Part shown: piece after piece, positions 24,165 through 33,080 of the stretch
How the letters are laid out: the number at the start of each line of letters is the position of its first letter
How positions within the stretch are numbered: the first letter of the stretch is position 1
Source: Bacillota bacterium
Lineage (GTDB): Bacteria; Bacillota; Clostridia; Oscillospirales; Oscillospiraceae
DNA: 64,000 bases
Direction: 5' to 3'
Assembly (NCBI GenBank): GCA_023459875.1
Contig: JAEWRY010000001.1
Location: 1 to 64,000, forward strand
Notes under the pieces: generated by a model
What the model saw: only the letters and a program-made list of their open reading frames with translations
What the model was told of the DNA's origin: nothing
Database searches by the model: none
Translations under genes and position numbers: made by a program

Positions 24165-25034
24165 ATGAAGGTGCGCAAAGCCGTTATCCCCGCCGCGGGC
24201 CTCGGTACCCGCATGTTACCCGCCACCAAGACGGTTCCCAAGGAAATGCTGCCCATGGTGGACAAGCCGGTGATCCAGTACATCATTGAGGAAGCGGTTG
24301 CCGCCGGCATCGAGGACATTCTGATTGTCACCAACCGGGCCAAGTCAGCCATGGACGACTACTTCGACTACTATCCCGAGCTGGAAACCCGCCTGAACCA
24401 GGCCGGGAAGGACCGGGAGCTTCATGAGGTACGCCGTGCGGCCGATCTGGCGAATATCTTTTACGTTCGGCAGAAGGAAACTAAAGGCCTTGGTCACGCC
24501 ATCTGGAGAGCAAAACGCTGGGTCGGGGAAGAACCCTTTGCCGTCCTTTTGGGCGACGATATTATGCGGGCGAAAAAGCCGGTTACCCGCCAGCTCATTG
24601 ACGCTTCCGAGAAGTACGACGCTTCCGCCGTGGGCGTGCAGCAAGTTTCCATGGAGGCCATCAGCAAATATTCCTCGGTAAAAATCTCTCCTCTGGAACC
24701 GCATATCTTCTCGGTTTCCGACATGAATGAGAAGCCAAAGCCCCAGGAGGTATTCTCCCCCTATGCCATCCTGGGCCGCTACGTGCTCACCCCCGACATA
24801 TTCGATATCCTGGAGAACCAGGCTCCCGGCTACGGCGGTGAAATCCAGCTTACCGACAGCCTTCGCACCCTCTGCCACAAAAGCAAGATGGTGGCGGTTG
24901 ATTTTGAAGGCCGCCGCTATGACACCGGGAATCTTAAGGGCTTTCTGGAAGCTACCATAGACTTTGCCCTGGACCACCCGGAAACCGGGGAATGGCTGCA
25001 CAGTTTTCTGAAAGACAAGGTAAAGACCTTTTAA
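24165..25034 (+). CDS. galU: UTP-glucose-1-phosphate uridylyltransferase
   Basis: Makes UDP-glucose for cell-surface polysaccharides. 289 residues, full length for the family. It has the nucleotide-binding signature AVIPAAGLGTRMLPATK (about 6-22), the KEMLPMVDKPVIQY motif, LLGDD (about 127-131) holding the metal aspartate, and GGEIQLTDSL with the conserved catalytic region. GGAGG precedes the ATG. A strong bidirectional terminator follows at 25043-25084. UDP-glucose may feed the galactofuranose genes at 42.5-44.8 kb, which is an inference. Confidence 0.95.
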   Translation: MKVRKAVIPAAGLGTRMLPATKTVPKEMLPMVDKPVIQYIIEEAVAAGIEDILIVTNRAKSAMDDYFDYYPELETRLNQAGKDRELHEVRRAADLANIFYVRQKETKGLGHAIWRAKRWVGEEPFAVLLGDDIMRAKKPVTRQLIDASEKYDASAVGVQQVSMEAISKYSSVKISPLEPHIFSVSDMNEKPKPQEVFSPYAILGRYVLTPDIFDILENQAPGYGGEIQLTDSLRTLCHKSKMVAVDFEGRRYDTGNLKGFLEATIDFALDHPETGEWLHSFLKDKVKTF

Positions 25035-25042
25035 CCGCAGAT

Positions 25043-25084
25043 AAAAAAGTTCAGCCCGGCAATACTGCCGGGCTGAACTTTTTT
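25043..25084. terminator. bidirectional terminator, galU and 25087-25419 gene
   Basis: AAAAAAGTTCAGCCCGGCA (25043-25061) pairs with its complement at 25066-25084. The A and T runs make it work on both strands. Confidence 0.92.
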
Positions 25085-25086
25085 TG

Positions 25087-25419
25087 TTATGGATACAGAA
25101 TCAGGAAGCACACCGTCGTGGCCGTGAGCGTACCCAGGAAAAACCAGAGAGCCGGCAGAATAAAACCGCGCCATTTTAACCACGGGCTGTTTCGCTTTAC
25201 ATAGCCGTCCGCCACCCGCCGCGCTTCCTTCAGAACTTGCTCGGCCGATACCCCCGATTCCCCTCCGATGGCATCCTCCCGTAAAAAAAATATTGCCTGA
25301 TCAAACAATCTTAATTCCGGAGATTTCACGACTAGTACATTTTTCGATACTCCTTTAACCATTCGCCTCACATCCTCTCGTCTTTCCAGTATTGCCCTCG
25401 TCACTGGGTAATATTCCAC
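25087..25419 (-). CDS. small tail-anchored membrane protein (110 aa)
   Basis: I cannot name the family. Residues 1-80 are charged and helical (ILERREDVRRMVKGV; LKEARRVADGYVKR). Residues about 86-107 form one hydrophobic helix (ILPALWFFLGTLTATTVCFL), followed by three residues. This is a C-tail anchor with the N-terminal part in the cytoplasm. The start is a GTG at 25419 without a strong ribosome site, so it could begin further in. It ends at the bidirectional terminator shared with galU. Confidence 0.6.
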   Translation of the reverse strand: MEYYPVTRAILERREDVRRMVKGVSKNVLVVKSPELRLFDQAIFFLREDAIGGESGVSAEQVLKEARRVADGYVKRNSPWLKWRGFILPALWFFLGTLTATTVCFLILYP

Positions 25420-25630
25420 ATATTAAGCGCATATTTTATCCTTTCAATTCGTAAACTAATGCGTACTGACTTAATCCTAAACAGCAAGCGCGCCAGTGGT
25501 TTGCGCGGTTTTCAGGCGCCCGGCAGCGCTGTTTCCGTCCTATATGCCCTCTTTTACCACGCTACCTTCAGCGCTCAACCGGCCGGCGCGGCATATCATG
25601 GACAGGTGAATTAAATTGGAGAGGAAAACA

Positions 25631-26305
25631 ATGGATTCCAAACGACGGCGTCTTCTTATGGCTCTTGCCCTTGTTTTCATAGTCAACATTCTGATTATCG
25701 CCCTGGCCCAGAGAGCTGACGCTGCCGTTTACCGGCAGGGCTCCACCGGAGACACGGTAAAGCAGATTCAGCAAAAGCTCAGCGACGGGGGTTACTACAG
25801 CGGAGAGATAGACGGAATTTACGGCCCCGGAACCGCCGCCGCGGTAAGGAGTTTTCAAAAGAAGAACGGCTTGGCAGAGGATGGAATTGTGGGCAGCGCC
25901 ACGCTGAAAGCCCTGGGAATGGCACAGTCCCAGGACGCCGGACAAACCGACCAGTCCTCCACCGTCGCCCTGCTGGCGAGGGTCATCTCCGCGGAAGCCC
26001 GCGGTGAGCCCTTCAGCGGCCAGGTGGCAGTGGGCGCTGTGATCCTCAACCGGGTCGATCATCCTTCCTTCCCCAACACCATTGCCGGTGTTTGCTATCA
26101 GCCGGGCGCTTTCACCTGCATGACGGACGGGCAGTTCAATCAATCGGTGTCCGATTCCGCCGTCCGGGCCGCCAAGTCCGCCTTAAACGGCTCCGATCCC
26201 AGCGGCGGGGCCATCTATTATTTTAATCCAGCCACCGCCACCAGCTCCTGGATCTGGAGCAGGCCGCTGCTCACAATCATCGGCAAGCACCGTTTCTGTT
26301 CGTAA
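25631..26305 (+). CDS. SleB-type spore cortex-lytic hydrolase with peptidoglycan-binding domain
   Basis: Cell-wall hydrolase of the SleB/CwlJ family, used to degrade spore cortex during germination. An N-terminal signal/anchor (residues 8-31, LLMALALVFIVNILIIALA) leads outward. A PG_binding_1 domain follows (about 37-95, VKQIQQKLSDGGYYSGEIDGIYG and TAAAVRSFQKKNGL). Then comes the Hydrolase_2 domain with LLARVISAEARGEPFSGQVAVGAVILNR, where the glutamate is the presumed catalytic residue, and GAIYYFNP. ATG 25631 follows GGAGAGGA; an in-frame TTG at 25616 is upstream of that site and less likely. Confidence 0.92.
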   Translation: MDSKRRRLLMALALVFIVNILIIALAQRADAAVYRQGSTGDTVKQIQQKLSDGGYYSGEIDGIYGPGTAAAVRSFQKKNGLAEDGIVGSATLKALGMAQSQDAGQTDQSSTVALLARVISAEARGEPFSGQVAVGAVILNRVDHPSFPNTIAGVCYQPGAFTCMTDGQFNQSVSDSAVRAAKSALNGSDPSGGAIYYFNPATATSSWIWSRPLLTIIGKHRFCS

Positions 26306-26312
26306 TAATTTG

Positions 26313-26505
26313 GGACAGGCCTATAACGGTGTCATCCTGAGCGAAGCGAAGGATCTTTTGTGGTGGGATGTACCCGGGGATTGGATTCTTCGACCCTGCG
26401 GCCTCAGAACAACAGCGTTTTGCTCAGGCTTCAAAATAACAGCGTTTACTCCGGCCTCAGAATGATAAATATCGGGCGGCGTCTCATGTACTTGAGACGC
26501 CGCCC
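26313..26505. repeat. CATCCTGAGCG composite repeat, copy 1
   Basis: Contains TCATCCTGAGCGAAGCGAAG (26332-26351), a middle part with two AACAGCGTTT copies, CCTCAGAATGA (26455-26465), and hairpin GGGCGGCGTCTCA/TGAGACGCCGCCC (26474-26505). The hairpin may also terminate sleB and livF. Related copies are at 59135 and 63670. Confidence 0.7.
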
Positions 26506-26516
26506 GTTCGTTAAAA

Positions 26517-27215
26517 TTATTTGCCCAGATAGGCGCGCTTGACATCCTCGTTTACCAGCAACTCCCGGCCGGGCCCTGTGAGCGTGATGCGCCCGGTTTC
26601 CAGCACATAGCCGGTATTGGCGGTATGCAGGGCCATATTCGCGTTCTGCTCGATGAGCAGGATGGTGACACCCTGGCGGTTAATTTCCTTTATGATATCA
26701 AAGATTCCCTTCACCACCAGCGGGGCCAGGCCCAGCGATGGTTCGTCCATCATCATGAGCTTGGGACGGCTCATGAGGGCACGGCCGACGGCCAGCATCT
26801 GCTGTTCGCCGCCGGATAATGTTCCGGCCGCCTGCCAGGAGCGCTCCTTGAGCCGCGGGAAAAGCTCATAGACCCACTTGATATCCTCATCCAGGGAATC
26901 TTTTCTGAGATATGCGCCGATCTTGAGGTTTTCCAGCACCGTGAGGTCCGGAAACACCTTGCGGCCCTCGGGCACCAGGGTGATCCCCCTGGCGACGATC
27001 TTGTCGGCGCTCCTGCCGGTGATGTCCTCGCCCAGAAAGGTGATCTTGCCCGATGCCGGTACAACCAATCCCGAGATGGCCCGCAGGGTGGTGGATTTTC
27101 CCGCGCCGTTTGCCCCGATAAGGGTTATGATCTGGCCTTCGGGTACCTCAAGGGAGATGTCGCGCACCGCTTTGATGCCGCCGTAATTGACGGAGAGATT
27201 TTCAACCTTCAGCAT
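26517..27215 (-). CDS. livF: branched-chain amino-acid ABC transporter ATPase LivF (operon 1)
   Basis: One of two ATPases of a LIV-type importer. 232 residues. Walker A GANGAGKST (34-42), signature LSGGEQQMLAVGRALM (about 133-148), Walker B LMMMDEPSLGLAP and the LIEQN switch region replacing H-loop VEHD, typical of LivF. The start overlaps livG by 14 bp. It is the last gene of operon 1 (31443 to 26517, minus strand). The hairpin of repeat copy 1 lies just after it. Confidence 0.93.
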   Translation of the reverse strand: MLKVENLSVNYGGIKAVRDISLEVPEGQIITLIGANGAGKSTTLRAISGLVVPASGKITFLGEDITGRSADKIVARGITLVPEGRKVFPDLTVLENLKIGAYLRKDSLDEDIKWVYELFPRLKERSWQAAGTLSGGEQQMLAVGRALMSRPKLMMMDEPSLGLAPLVVKGIFDIIKEINRQGVTILLIEQNANMALHTANTGYVLETGRITLTGPGRELLVNEDVKRAYLGK

Positions 27216-28050
27216 CTTCGCTCACCCCCAGATAGGCTTCGATGACCCGCGGGTTGTTCTGTACCTCCGCCGGCGTGCCGTGTGCGATCAGTTTTCCGAA
27301 ATCCAGCACATAGATGCGGTCGGCGATGGCCATGACCAGATCCATGTGGTGCTCGATCATAAAAACGGAAAGGCTGAACTGTTCCTTGACCTTCTTGATA
27401 AAGGCGGACAGCTCCATGGTCTCCTGGGGATTCATGCCGGCGGCGGGTTCATCCAGAAGCAGGAGGCTGGGCTCGGTGGCGAGTGCCCGGGCGATTTCCA
27501 GGTGCCGCTGCTTCCCGTAGGGCAGCGAGGAGGCCACATCGTCTTTGGCTTCTGCGAGGCCCACAAGACGAAGCAGGTCCATGGAGTCATCCCTGAGCTT
27601 CTTCTCCTCCTTCCAGTTGAGGCGGAAGGTAGCCGAGAGAAAATTTGCCTTCACGTGAAGATGCTTGGCGATCATCACGTTTTCCAGTACGGTGAGTTCC
27701 TTGAAGAGCCGGATATTCTGGAAAGTGCGGGCGATGCCCAGCTTGGTGATTTGATCAGGCGTCTTGACAATGGAATGGCCGTAATTCGCCTGAACCTCAC
27801 CATGGTAAAGCTTTCTCATTTTACCCTGGGGATGGTTCTGAAGAATGACCTCGTTTTGAAAATAAACAGCTCCGTTCGTAGGCTCGTAGACGCCGGTCAC
27901 CACGTTGAAGGCCGTGGTTTTTCCAGCGCCGTTGGGTCCGATAAGAGCCACAATCTCGCCCTGTTCCACATTGATGGAAAGGTTATCCACGGCGACCACG
28001 CCGCCGAACTGCATGGTCACGTTTTCCGTGCGGAGAATAGTCTGGCTCAT
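27202..28050 (-). CDS. livG: branched-chain amino-acid ABC transporter ATPase LivG (operon 1)
   Basis: Second ATPase of importer 1. 282 residues, with Walker A GPNGAGKTT (about 38-46), LGIARTFQNIRLF (the LivG-typical block), signature SLPYGKQRHLEIARAL, Walker B LLLLDEPAAGMNP and EHHMDLVM. Residues about 70-95 hold an insertion (NHPQGKMRKLYHGEVQANYG) absent from the LivG of operon 2. AAGGAGG precedes the ATG. It overlaps livF and is adjacent to livM. Confidence 0.93.
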   Translation of the reverse strand: MSQTILRTENVTMQFGGVVAVDNLSINVEQGEIVALIGPNGAGKTTAFNVVTGVYEPTNGAVYFQNEVILQNHPQGKMRKLYHGEVQANYGHSIVKTPDQITKLGIARTFQNIRLFKELTVLENVMIAKHLHVKANFLSATFRLNWKEEKKLRDDSMDLLRLVGLAEAKDDVASSLPYGKQRHLEIARALATEPSLLLLDEPAAGMNPQETMELSAFIKKVKEQFSLSVFMIEHHMDLVMAIADRIYVLDFGKLIAHGTPAEVQNNPRVIEAYLGVSEDAEG

Positions 28051-29117
28051 TTCGAGACCTCCTTCCCGGCGGTCCTTCTCTGAAAGAAGCGCTTGATCCC
28101 GTCGATAGAGAACTCGTGATTGCCCATGATTCCCTTGCGGTAGAAAAGCACCATTGCCATAATGACGACGGAGAATACAACCTTGCGGAATCCGCCCCTG
28201 AAAATAGCCGGGGCCGAGATGCCGAGGAACACACCGTTATCCAGGCCGCGCAGCCACCACTCCGAGCAGGCGATAAAAAGGAAGGAACCGATACAGCTTC
28301 CTGTCACGGAGCCGATACCGCCGATGACCACGATGAGCAAAATCTCATAGGTCATGGCGGATTTGAACTGGGTGGCGGCAACCGTAGTCTGGTACATCGC
28401 CAGGAGCGCCCCGCCCACGCCGGCAAAGAAGGAGCTGATGCAGAATGCCATCATTTTGTGCTTGGCAAGATTAATGCCCATGGCCTCCGCGGCGATCTCA
28501 TCCTCCCGGATGGCCTTGAAGGCCCGGCCGTAAGAGGAATTGATGAGCAGCACGATAAAGGCGATGCACACCGCCGCGACGGCGAAGGGGAAAAGCACGG
28601 AAGAAAACGATGGGAACATCTTAAGCAGGTTGGAGCCGTTGGTAACCGGGCCCAATTTGTCCCACTGGAACACCGCCCTGATGATCTCGGCAAAGCCCAG
28701 GGTGGCGATAGCCAGATAATCGCTTTTAAGCCGCAGGACTGGTAAACCGATCAAATAGGCAAAGGCAGCCGCCATCAAGCCGGCACAAAGGAGCCCCACA
28801 ACCACGGGTACGGAAAAGTGTATTGCACAGTTAAAGTACTTGTAAACGACATCGGAATTTTTTAGTTCCACCGGGAGGGTCAGAATGGCGTAGGTATAGG
28901 CTCCCACCAGCATAAAGCCCGCCTGACCCAGGGAAAACAGGCCGGTAAATCCGTTGAGCAGGTTCATGGAAACAGCCACCAACGCGTAAATAGCGCCTTT
29001 TTTCAGAACGGAAAAAAGCATGGAACTGGCAGGGAGAAGCAGTTCCAGAGCGAAAAGCAGAACGAAAAGAGCAGCAATTAAGAAGAGCGTGATGAAATTC
29101 TTTTTTGTTTTAACCAT
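28047..29117 (-). CDS. livM: branched-chain amino-acid ABC permease LivM (operon 1)
   Basis: Inner-membrane permease, 356 residues, about nine to ten helices. LivM pattern: YALVAVSMNLLNGFTGLFSLGQAGFMLVGAYTYAIL (about 45-80), LPVLRLKSDYLAIATLGFAEIIR (about 125-147) and the coupling loop GRAFKAIREDEIAAEAMGIN. The C-terminal tail is basic. I chose ATG 29117 because GGAGGG lies 9 bp upstream; the upstream frame to 29159 overlaps livH. Stop and livG start overlap by 4 bp. Confidence 0.92.
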   Translation of the reverse strand: MVKTKKNFITLFLIAALFVLLFALELLLPASSMLFSVLKKGAIYALVAVSMNLLNGFTGLFSLGQAGFMLVGAYTYAILTLPVELKNSDVVYKYFNCAIHFSVPVVVGLLCAGLMAAAFAYLIGLPVLRLKSDYLAIATLGFAEIIRAVFQWDKLGPVTNGSNLLKMFPSFSSVLFPFAVAAVCIAFIVLLINSSYGRAFKAIREDEIAAEAMGINLAKHKMMAFCISSFFAGVGGALLAMYQTTVAATQFKSAMTYEILLIVVIGGIGSVTGSCIGSFLFIACSEWWLRGLDNGVFLGISAPAIFRGGFRKVVFSVVIMAMVLFYRKGIMGNHEFSIDGIKRFFQRRTAGKEVSK

Positions 29118-29130
29118 CTCTTTCACCCTC

Positions 29131-30057
29131 CTACACCTTATCGATGGCCTTTTCACCAAAAAGGCCGGTCGGTTTGGTCATAAGGATAATGATAAGCAGC
29201 GCGAAGGTGAAGGCATCGGAGAAAGTGGCAAGGCCCAGCCCCTGTTTGATGATGCCGGCCTGGACGAGCATGGTGTCCAGCCCCTTGATGATGTTTTCGC
29301 AAATACCGATGATAAACGCGCCCACCACCGCGCCGGGTATGCTCCCGATGCCGCCGAACACCGCGGCCACGAAGGCTTTGAGGCCGGGCATTCCGCCCGC
29401 GGTGGGGGTCACGCCGGTGTAGTTGGTGAAGAAAAGCAGGGACCCCACGGCAGCAAGAAAGGTTCCGATAATAAAGGTGGTGCTGATGACATTGTCGATC
29501 TTGATGCCCATGAGCTGGCTGGTTTCAAAATCCCTGGATACGGCCCGCATGGCCATGCCGATTTTCGTGTACTTGATCAGCAAAACCAAGGCGGTAACCA
29601 AAGCGATGGTCAGGATAGGGGTGATGACGGTCACCCGCTTGGTGGTGGCGGTACCGATGGTGATGGTGTCGCTGATCCAGGGAATTGTGGTATAGGGCTT
29701 CGACAAGCCTCCGGTGATATAGAAGGCGAGATTCTGCAGTAAGTATGATACGCCGATCGCCGAAATCATTATGGACATGCGCGGCGCGGTGCGCAGGGGT
29801 TTGTAGGCTACGCGCTCCACCACAAAGCCCAGCAGCACCGTCATGATAATCACCATCGGGATAGCCAGATACAGCGGCATGACCGTGCTGGTATAGATCA
29901 TGGTGAGCCCTGCGAACATGAAGATGTCTCCATGGGCAAAGTTGATGAGGCGCAGGATGCCGTACACCATGGTATAACCGATGGCGATCAGCGCGTACTG
30001 GCCGCCTACGGAGATGCCCGCCAGCAGATAGGGTAGGTTTTTACTTAAAAATTCCAT
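29131..30057 (-). CDS. livH: branched-chain amino-acid ABC permease LivH (operon 1)
   Basis: Partner permease of LivM, 308 residues, about eight helices. Pattern: LAGISVGGQYALIAIGYTMVYGILRLINFAHGDIFM (about 12-47), ERVAYKPLRTAPRMSIMISAIGVSYLLQN and the coupling loop GMAMRAVSRDFETSQLMGI. GGAGG upstream of ATG 30057. A 168-bp gap with stable hairpins separates it from livJ. Confidence 0.93.
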   Translation of the reverse strand: MEFLSKNLPYLLAGISVGGQYALIAIGYTMVYGILRLINFAHGDIFMFAGLTMIYTSTVMPLYLAIPMVIIMTVLLGFVVERVAYKPLRTAPRMSIMISAIGVSYLLQNLAFYITGGLSKPYTTIPWISDTITIGTATTKRVTVITPILTIALVTALVLLIKYTKIGMAMRAVSRDFETSQLMGIKIDNVISTTFIIGTFLAAVGSLLFFTNYTGVTPTAGGMPGLKAFVAAVFGGIGSIPGAVVGAFIIGICENIIKGLDTMLVQAGIIKQGLGLATFSDAFTFALLIIILMTKPTGLFGEKAIDKV

Positions 30058-30081
30058 AAGAAAGGAGCCTCCTATTTTTGA

Positions 30082-30191
30082 ACTGTCTCGAAAAAGCCCG
30101 CAGGGACGCTTTCGAGGCAGTCCAAATTTCAGGGTAATTTTGGTAACCTTTTCTCAACGTAGCTTGGCGGGGGCAGATTTGCCCCCGCCAA
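30082..30191 (-). other. livJ-livH intercistronic hairpins (operon 1)
   Basis: Two stable stems: ACTGTCTCGAAA with TTTCGAGGCAGT (30082-30121), and TTGGCGGGGGCA with TGCCCCCGCCAA (30164-30191). There is no T-run after the stem in the direction of transcription, so they fit mRNA-stabilising or processing hairpins better than terminators. Confidence 0.55.
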
Positions 30192-30225
30192 ACTTCATTT
30201 TTCTACGGATGATCCGAATTGAATT

Positions 30226-31443
30226 TTACTTTACGCCCTGAACAGCGACGAACTTCCAGGTGCCGTCGGCGGTATTGACCTGCTTGACGTAAGCCACGGT
30301 GCGCACTGCGTCGCCGTTCACCGTGTCAAAAGCGATATCGCCGGTCACGCCCTTGAAGGAAACCTTCCAGAGGGCTTCGTTGACCTTGGAGGAATCGGTG
30401 GAACCGGCGGCCTTCAGGGCCTCCAGAGCGGTGAAGTAACCGTCGTAACCCATGGCGGAAACAGCCGCGATCATATCGTTGCCGTTGTTGTTGGCGAGGC
30501 GGGTCTTGTCGGCGTTGAGCCATGCTTTGAAGCCCTTATCGAAGTCGGGGGATCCGCCTTCCTGATAGAAGGTGGTGATATAGACCTGTGCGTCCTTGCC
30601 CTTGGCAGCCTGGGTGATGACGTTGGAGTCCCAGGTATCTCCTGCCAGCAGAGGAATCTTGACGCCCTGGGAGCTGGCCTGCTCGATGATGAGCGCGGCA
30701 GCCTCGGTGGAGACGGGAGCGAAGAAGACGTCGGCGTTGGAGTTGGTAGCGTTCGTGAGGTAAGAGGTAAAGTCGGAGTTGCCCTCGGGGAAGGTATCGT
30801 AAATCACGGTGCCGCCCAGCTTCTCAAAGGCCTGCTTAAAGTAATTGCAGAGGCCGACGGAATAGTCGTCGCCCAGCTTGGCAAGGCAGTATGCGGTCTT
30901 GGCTTTGAAAGTATCCGCGGCAAAGTTTGCAAGAACGGTGCCCTGGAAGGGGTCCAGGAAGCAGATGCGGAAGTAATGGGTGTTCCCCTCGGTCACGGCG
31001 GGGTTGGTGCAGGTGATGCCGATGACGGGGATCTTGGCGTTTTTGAACACGTCGGAAGCGGCGATGGACACGCCGGAACCATAGGAGCCCAAAGCCACGG
31101 AAATGCCCTGGCTCACCAGGCTGGAGGCAGCGGAGGGTCCCTTGTCGTTGGAGGACTCGTTATCGACGACAACAAGCTCGACGTCATAGGTATCGTTTCC
31201 GATTTTTACGGTGGGACAAACATCGTGAGCGTACTGAATGCCCAGGGTTTCCTGCTTGCCGCCGGCGCCGTTGTCGCCGGAAGCGGGCTCATACACGCCG
31301 ATCTTAACAACTTTATTACCCGCGGCGGCGGCGGAGGGGGAAGCGGATGGAGCGGCGGAGGCGGTGCTGCCGGAGCCGGAGCAGCCTGCAACGAGTCCCA
31401 CAATCATAACGCATGCAAGGATAAGAGACAGAGTCTTTTTCAT
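30226..31443 (-). CDS. branched-chain amino-acid-binding lipoprotein LivJ (operon 1)
   Basis: Periplasmic-binding-protein type 1 (Peripla_BP_6) of a Gram-positive: lipoprotein signal peptide ending LVAGC at about residue 20, then an Ala/Ser/Pro linker (SGSTASAAPSASPSAAAA). The binding domain starts VVKIGVYEPASGDNGAGGK with the ETLGIQYAHD segment. ATG 31443 has GGAGG 6 bp upstream. First gene of liv operon 1, with its promoter at 31533-31561. Ligand could be Leu/Ile/Val or another amide or amino acid; it cannot be decided from sequence. Confidence 0.9.
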   Translation of the reverse strand: MKKTLSLILACVMIVGLVAGCSGSGSTASAAPSASPSAAAAGNKVVKIGVYEPASGDNGAGGKQETLGIQYAHDVCPTVKIGNDTYDVELVVVDNESSNDKGPSAASSLVSQGISVALGSYGSGVSIAASDVFKNAKIPVIGITCTNPAVTEGNTHYFRICFLDPFQGTVLANFAADTFKAKTAYCLAKLGDDYSVGLCNYFKQAFEKLGGTVIYDTFPEGNSDFTSYLTNATNSNADVFFAPVSTEAAALIIEQASSQGVKIPLLAGDTWDSNVITQAAKGKDAQVYITTFYQEGGSPDFDKGFKAWLNADKTRLANNNGNDMIAAVSAMGYDGYFTALEALKAAGSTDSSKVNEALWKVSFKGVTGDIAFDTVNGDAVRTVAYVKQVNTADGTWKFVAVQGVK

Positions 31444-31532
31444 GTTGTTCCTCCATTTCAAGGACGGATACGTCCGAAATTTTATGGTGTCCGCGATGTG
31501 GAGACACTTGTATCGCCGACAACCACAGAGAA

Positions 31533-31561
31533 ATTATAGCGCACAGCTTAAAGGAATGCAA
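31533..31561 (-). promoter_or_regulatory. promoter of liv operon 1
   Basis: On the minus strand TTGCAT (31561-31556), 17-bp spacer and TATAAT (31538-31533), about 90 bp before the livJ start. Confidence 0.75.
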
Positions 31562-31646
31562 GCAAAAGTCGCAAGAAATTCATTTCTTTTCGACGTTCCT
31601 TTTTTGGAGGAGTCCCTTTTCCCTGAGAAATATGCGGCGGTGCCTC

Positions 31647-31675
31647 TTGACTTGAGGAATTTTACCTGCTATACT
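31647..31675 (+). promoter_or_regulatory. promoter of the radical-SAM gene
   Basis: TTGACT (31647-31652), 17-bp spacer, TATACT (31670-31675). Confidence 0.75.
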
Positions 31676-31716
31676 AATAGAACATTTGTTTTACATTTCT
31701 AACGGGGGAAGACACC

Positions 31717-32985
31717 ATGGAGCTGATGAAAAAACTGGAGATTCTATCCGACGCTGCCAAGTACGACGCCGCCTGCACTTCCAGCGGCGTCACCCGCGGC
31801 AGCCGCCCCGGGGCGCTTGGCTCCGCCATGGCGGCTGGCTGCTGCCACTCCTTTTCGGCGGACGGCCGGTGCGTTACCCTGCTCAAGGTGCTCCTCACCA
31901 ACGTGTGTGTCTACGACTGCCAGTACTGCGTCAACCGCCGGTCGAACGATACGCCCCGCGCCGCCTTTACCCCCCGGGAACTGGCGGAACTCACCATCGA
32001 GTTTTACCGCCGCAATTATATTGAGGGGCTTTTTCTCTCCTCGGCGGTGGCGTGCTCGCCCGACTATACCACCGAGCGGATGGTGGCTGCATTGCGACTT
32101 CTGCGGGAAAAATACGGCTTCATGGGTTATATCCACGCCAAGGCGATCCCGGGGGCAGATCCGGCTCTGCTCTCGGCGCTGGGCCTGCTGGCCGACCGCC
32201 TGTCCGTCAATATCGAGCTGCCTTCCGAGGAAGGGCTACTGCGGCTTGCCCCGGATAAGCACAAGGAAGATATTTTTAAGCCAATGTCCTTCATCCGGGA
32301 CGGCGTGAAGTCTTCCCGGCAGGAACTGCAAAAATACCGCCACGCCCCCAGCTTCGCCCAGGCCGGCCAGTCCACCCAGATGATTATCGGCGCCACGCCG
32401 GAATCCGACCGGCACATCCTCATGCTCACCCAGGGATTATACCAAAAGTACCGGCTCAAGAGGGTTTTCTACTCGGCTTATATGCCGGTGTCCAATTCCA
32501 AGCTGCTCCCCGCGCCGGAAGGTTACAAGCCCCCCCTCCTGCGGGAGCACCGGCTCTATCAGGCCGACTGGCTCCTCCGGTTTTACCATTTCAAGGCGGA
32601 AGAGCTGCTCTCCGACGGGGACCCTAATTTTAACCCCCTACTGGACCCGAAGTGCTCCTGGGCTCTCTCCCACATGGAGACCTTTCCGGTGGAGGTGAAC
32701 CGGGCCGATTATGAGATGCTGCTTCGTATTCCAGGCGTAGGCGTGGTGTCGGCCCGTCGGATTCTGACCGCCCGGCGCGTGGGGCCCCTTTCCTTCGGGG
32801 GACTTAAAAAGCTGGGCGTTGTTTTGAAGCGCGCCCAGTACTTCATCACCTGCTCGGGGAAGATGATGGAGGGGCTCAGGGTGCGGCCGGACGGCGTTCT
32901 GCGCGATCTGGTGGCGCTGGAGCGGCCCATGCTGCTTGCCCCGGAGCCCTGCCAGCTCTCCCTCTTCGACGGTAACGGCGCCTAA
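31717..32985 (+). CDS. putative DNA-repair/modification radical SAM protein (TIGR03916 type)
   Basis: Radical-SAM enzyme of 422 residues. The cluster motif CX3CX2C is TNVCVYDCQYC (cysteines 64, 68, 71). Conserved segments follow: YIEGLFLSSAVACSPDYT, HAKAIPGAD, NIELPSEEGLLRLAPDK and TQMIIGATPESD. Near the C-terminus a helix-hairpin-helix (YEMLLRIPGVGVVSARRILTARR) suggests DNA binding. Members are predicted to act on DNA and are usually next to a TIGR03915 protein, as here; the true substrate is unknown. Start ATG 31717 follows GGGGGAAG. Own promoter at 31647-31675. Confidence 0.9.
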   Translation: MELMKKLEILSDAAKYDAACTSSGVTRGSRPGALGSAMAAGCCHSFSADGRCVTLLKVLLTNVCVYDCQYCVNRRSNDTPRAAFTPRELAELTIEFYRRNYIEGLFLSSAVACSPDYTTERMVAALRLLREKYGFMGYIHAKAIPGADPALLSALGLLADRLSVNIELPSEEGLLRLAPDKHKEDIFKPMSFIRDGVKSSRQELQKYRHAPSFAQAGQSTQMIIGATPESDRHILMLTQGLYQKYRLKRVFYSAYMPVSNSKLLPAPEGYKPPLLREHRLYQADWLLRFYHFKAEELLSDGDPNFNPLLDPKCSWALSHMETFPVEVNRADYEMLLRIPGVGVVSARRILTARRVGPLSFGGLKKLGVVLKRAQYFITCSGKMMEGLRVRPDGVLRDLVALERPMLLAPEPCQLSLFDGNGA

Positions 32986-33080
32986 CAGCCTTAAACGCCC
33001 TGTCCCCCTTCTGTCCACTGGTCCCAGTGGCTCTCTGCCCTGGGTTTCACTATCCCCTTCCTTTTGAAAGGAGTCGTTCT

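Noticed and set aside
25440..25615. Sigma-G or sigma-F promoter before sleB
   Set aside because: A GCATA-like box exists, but no -10 element at the right spacing could be found.
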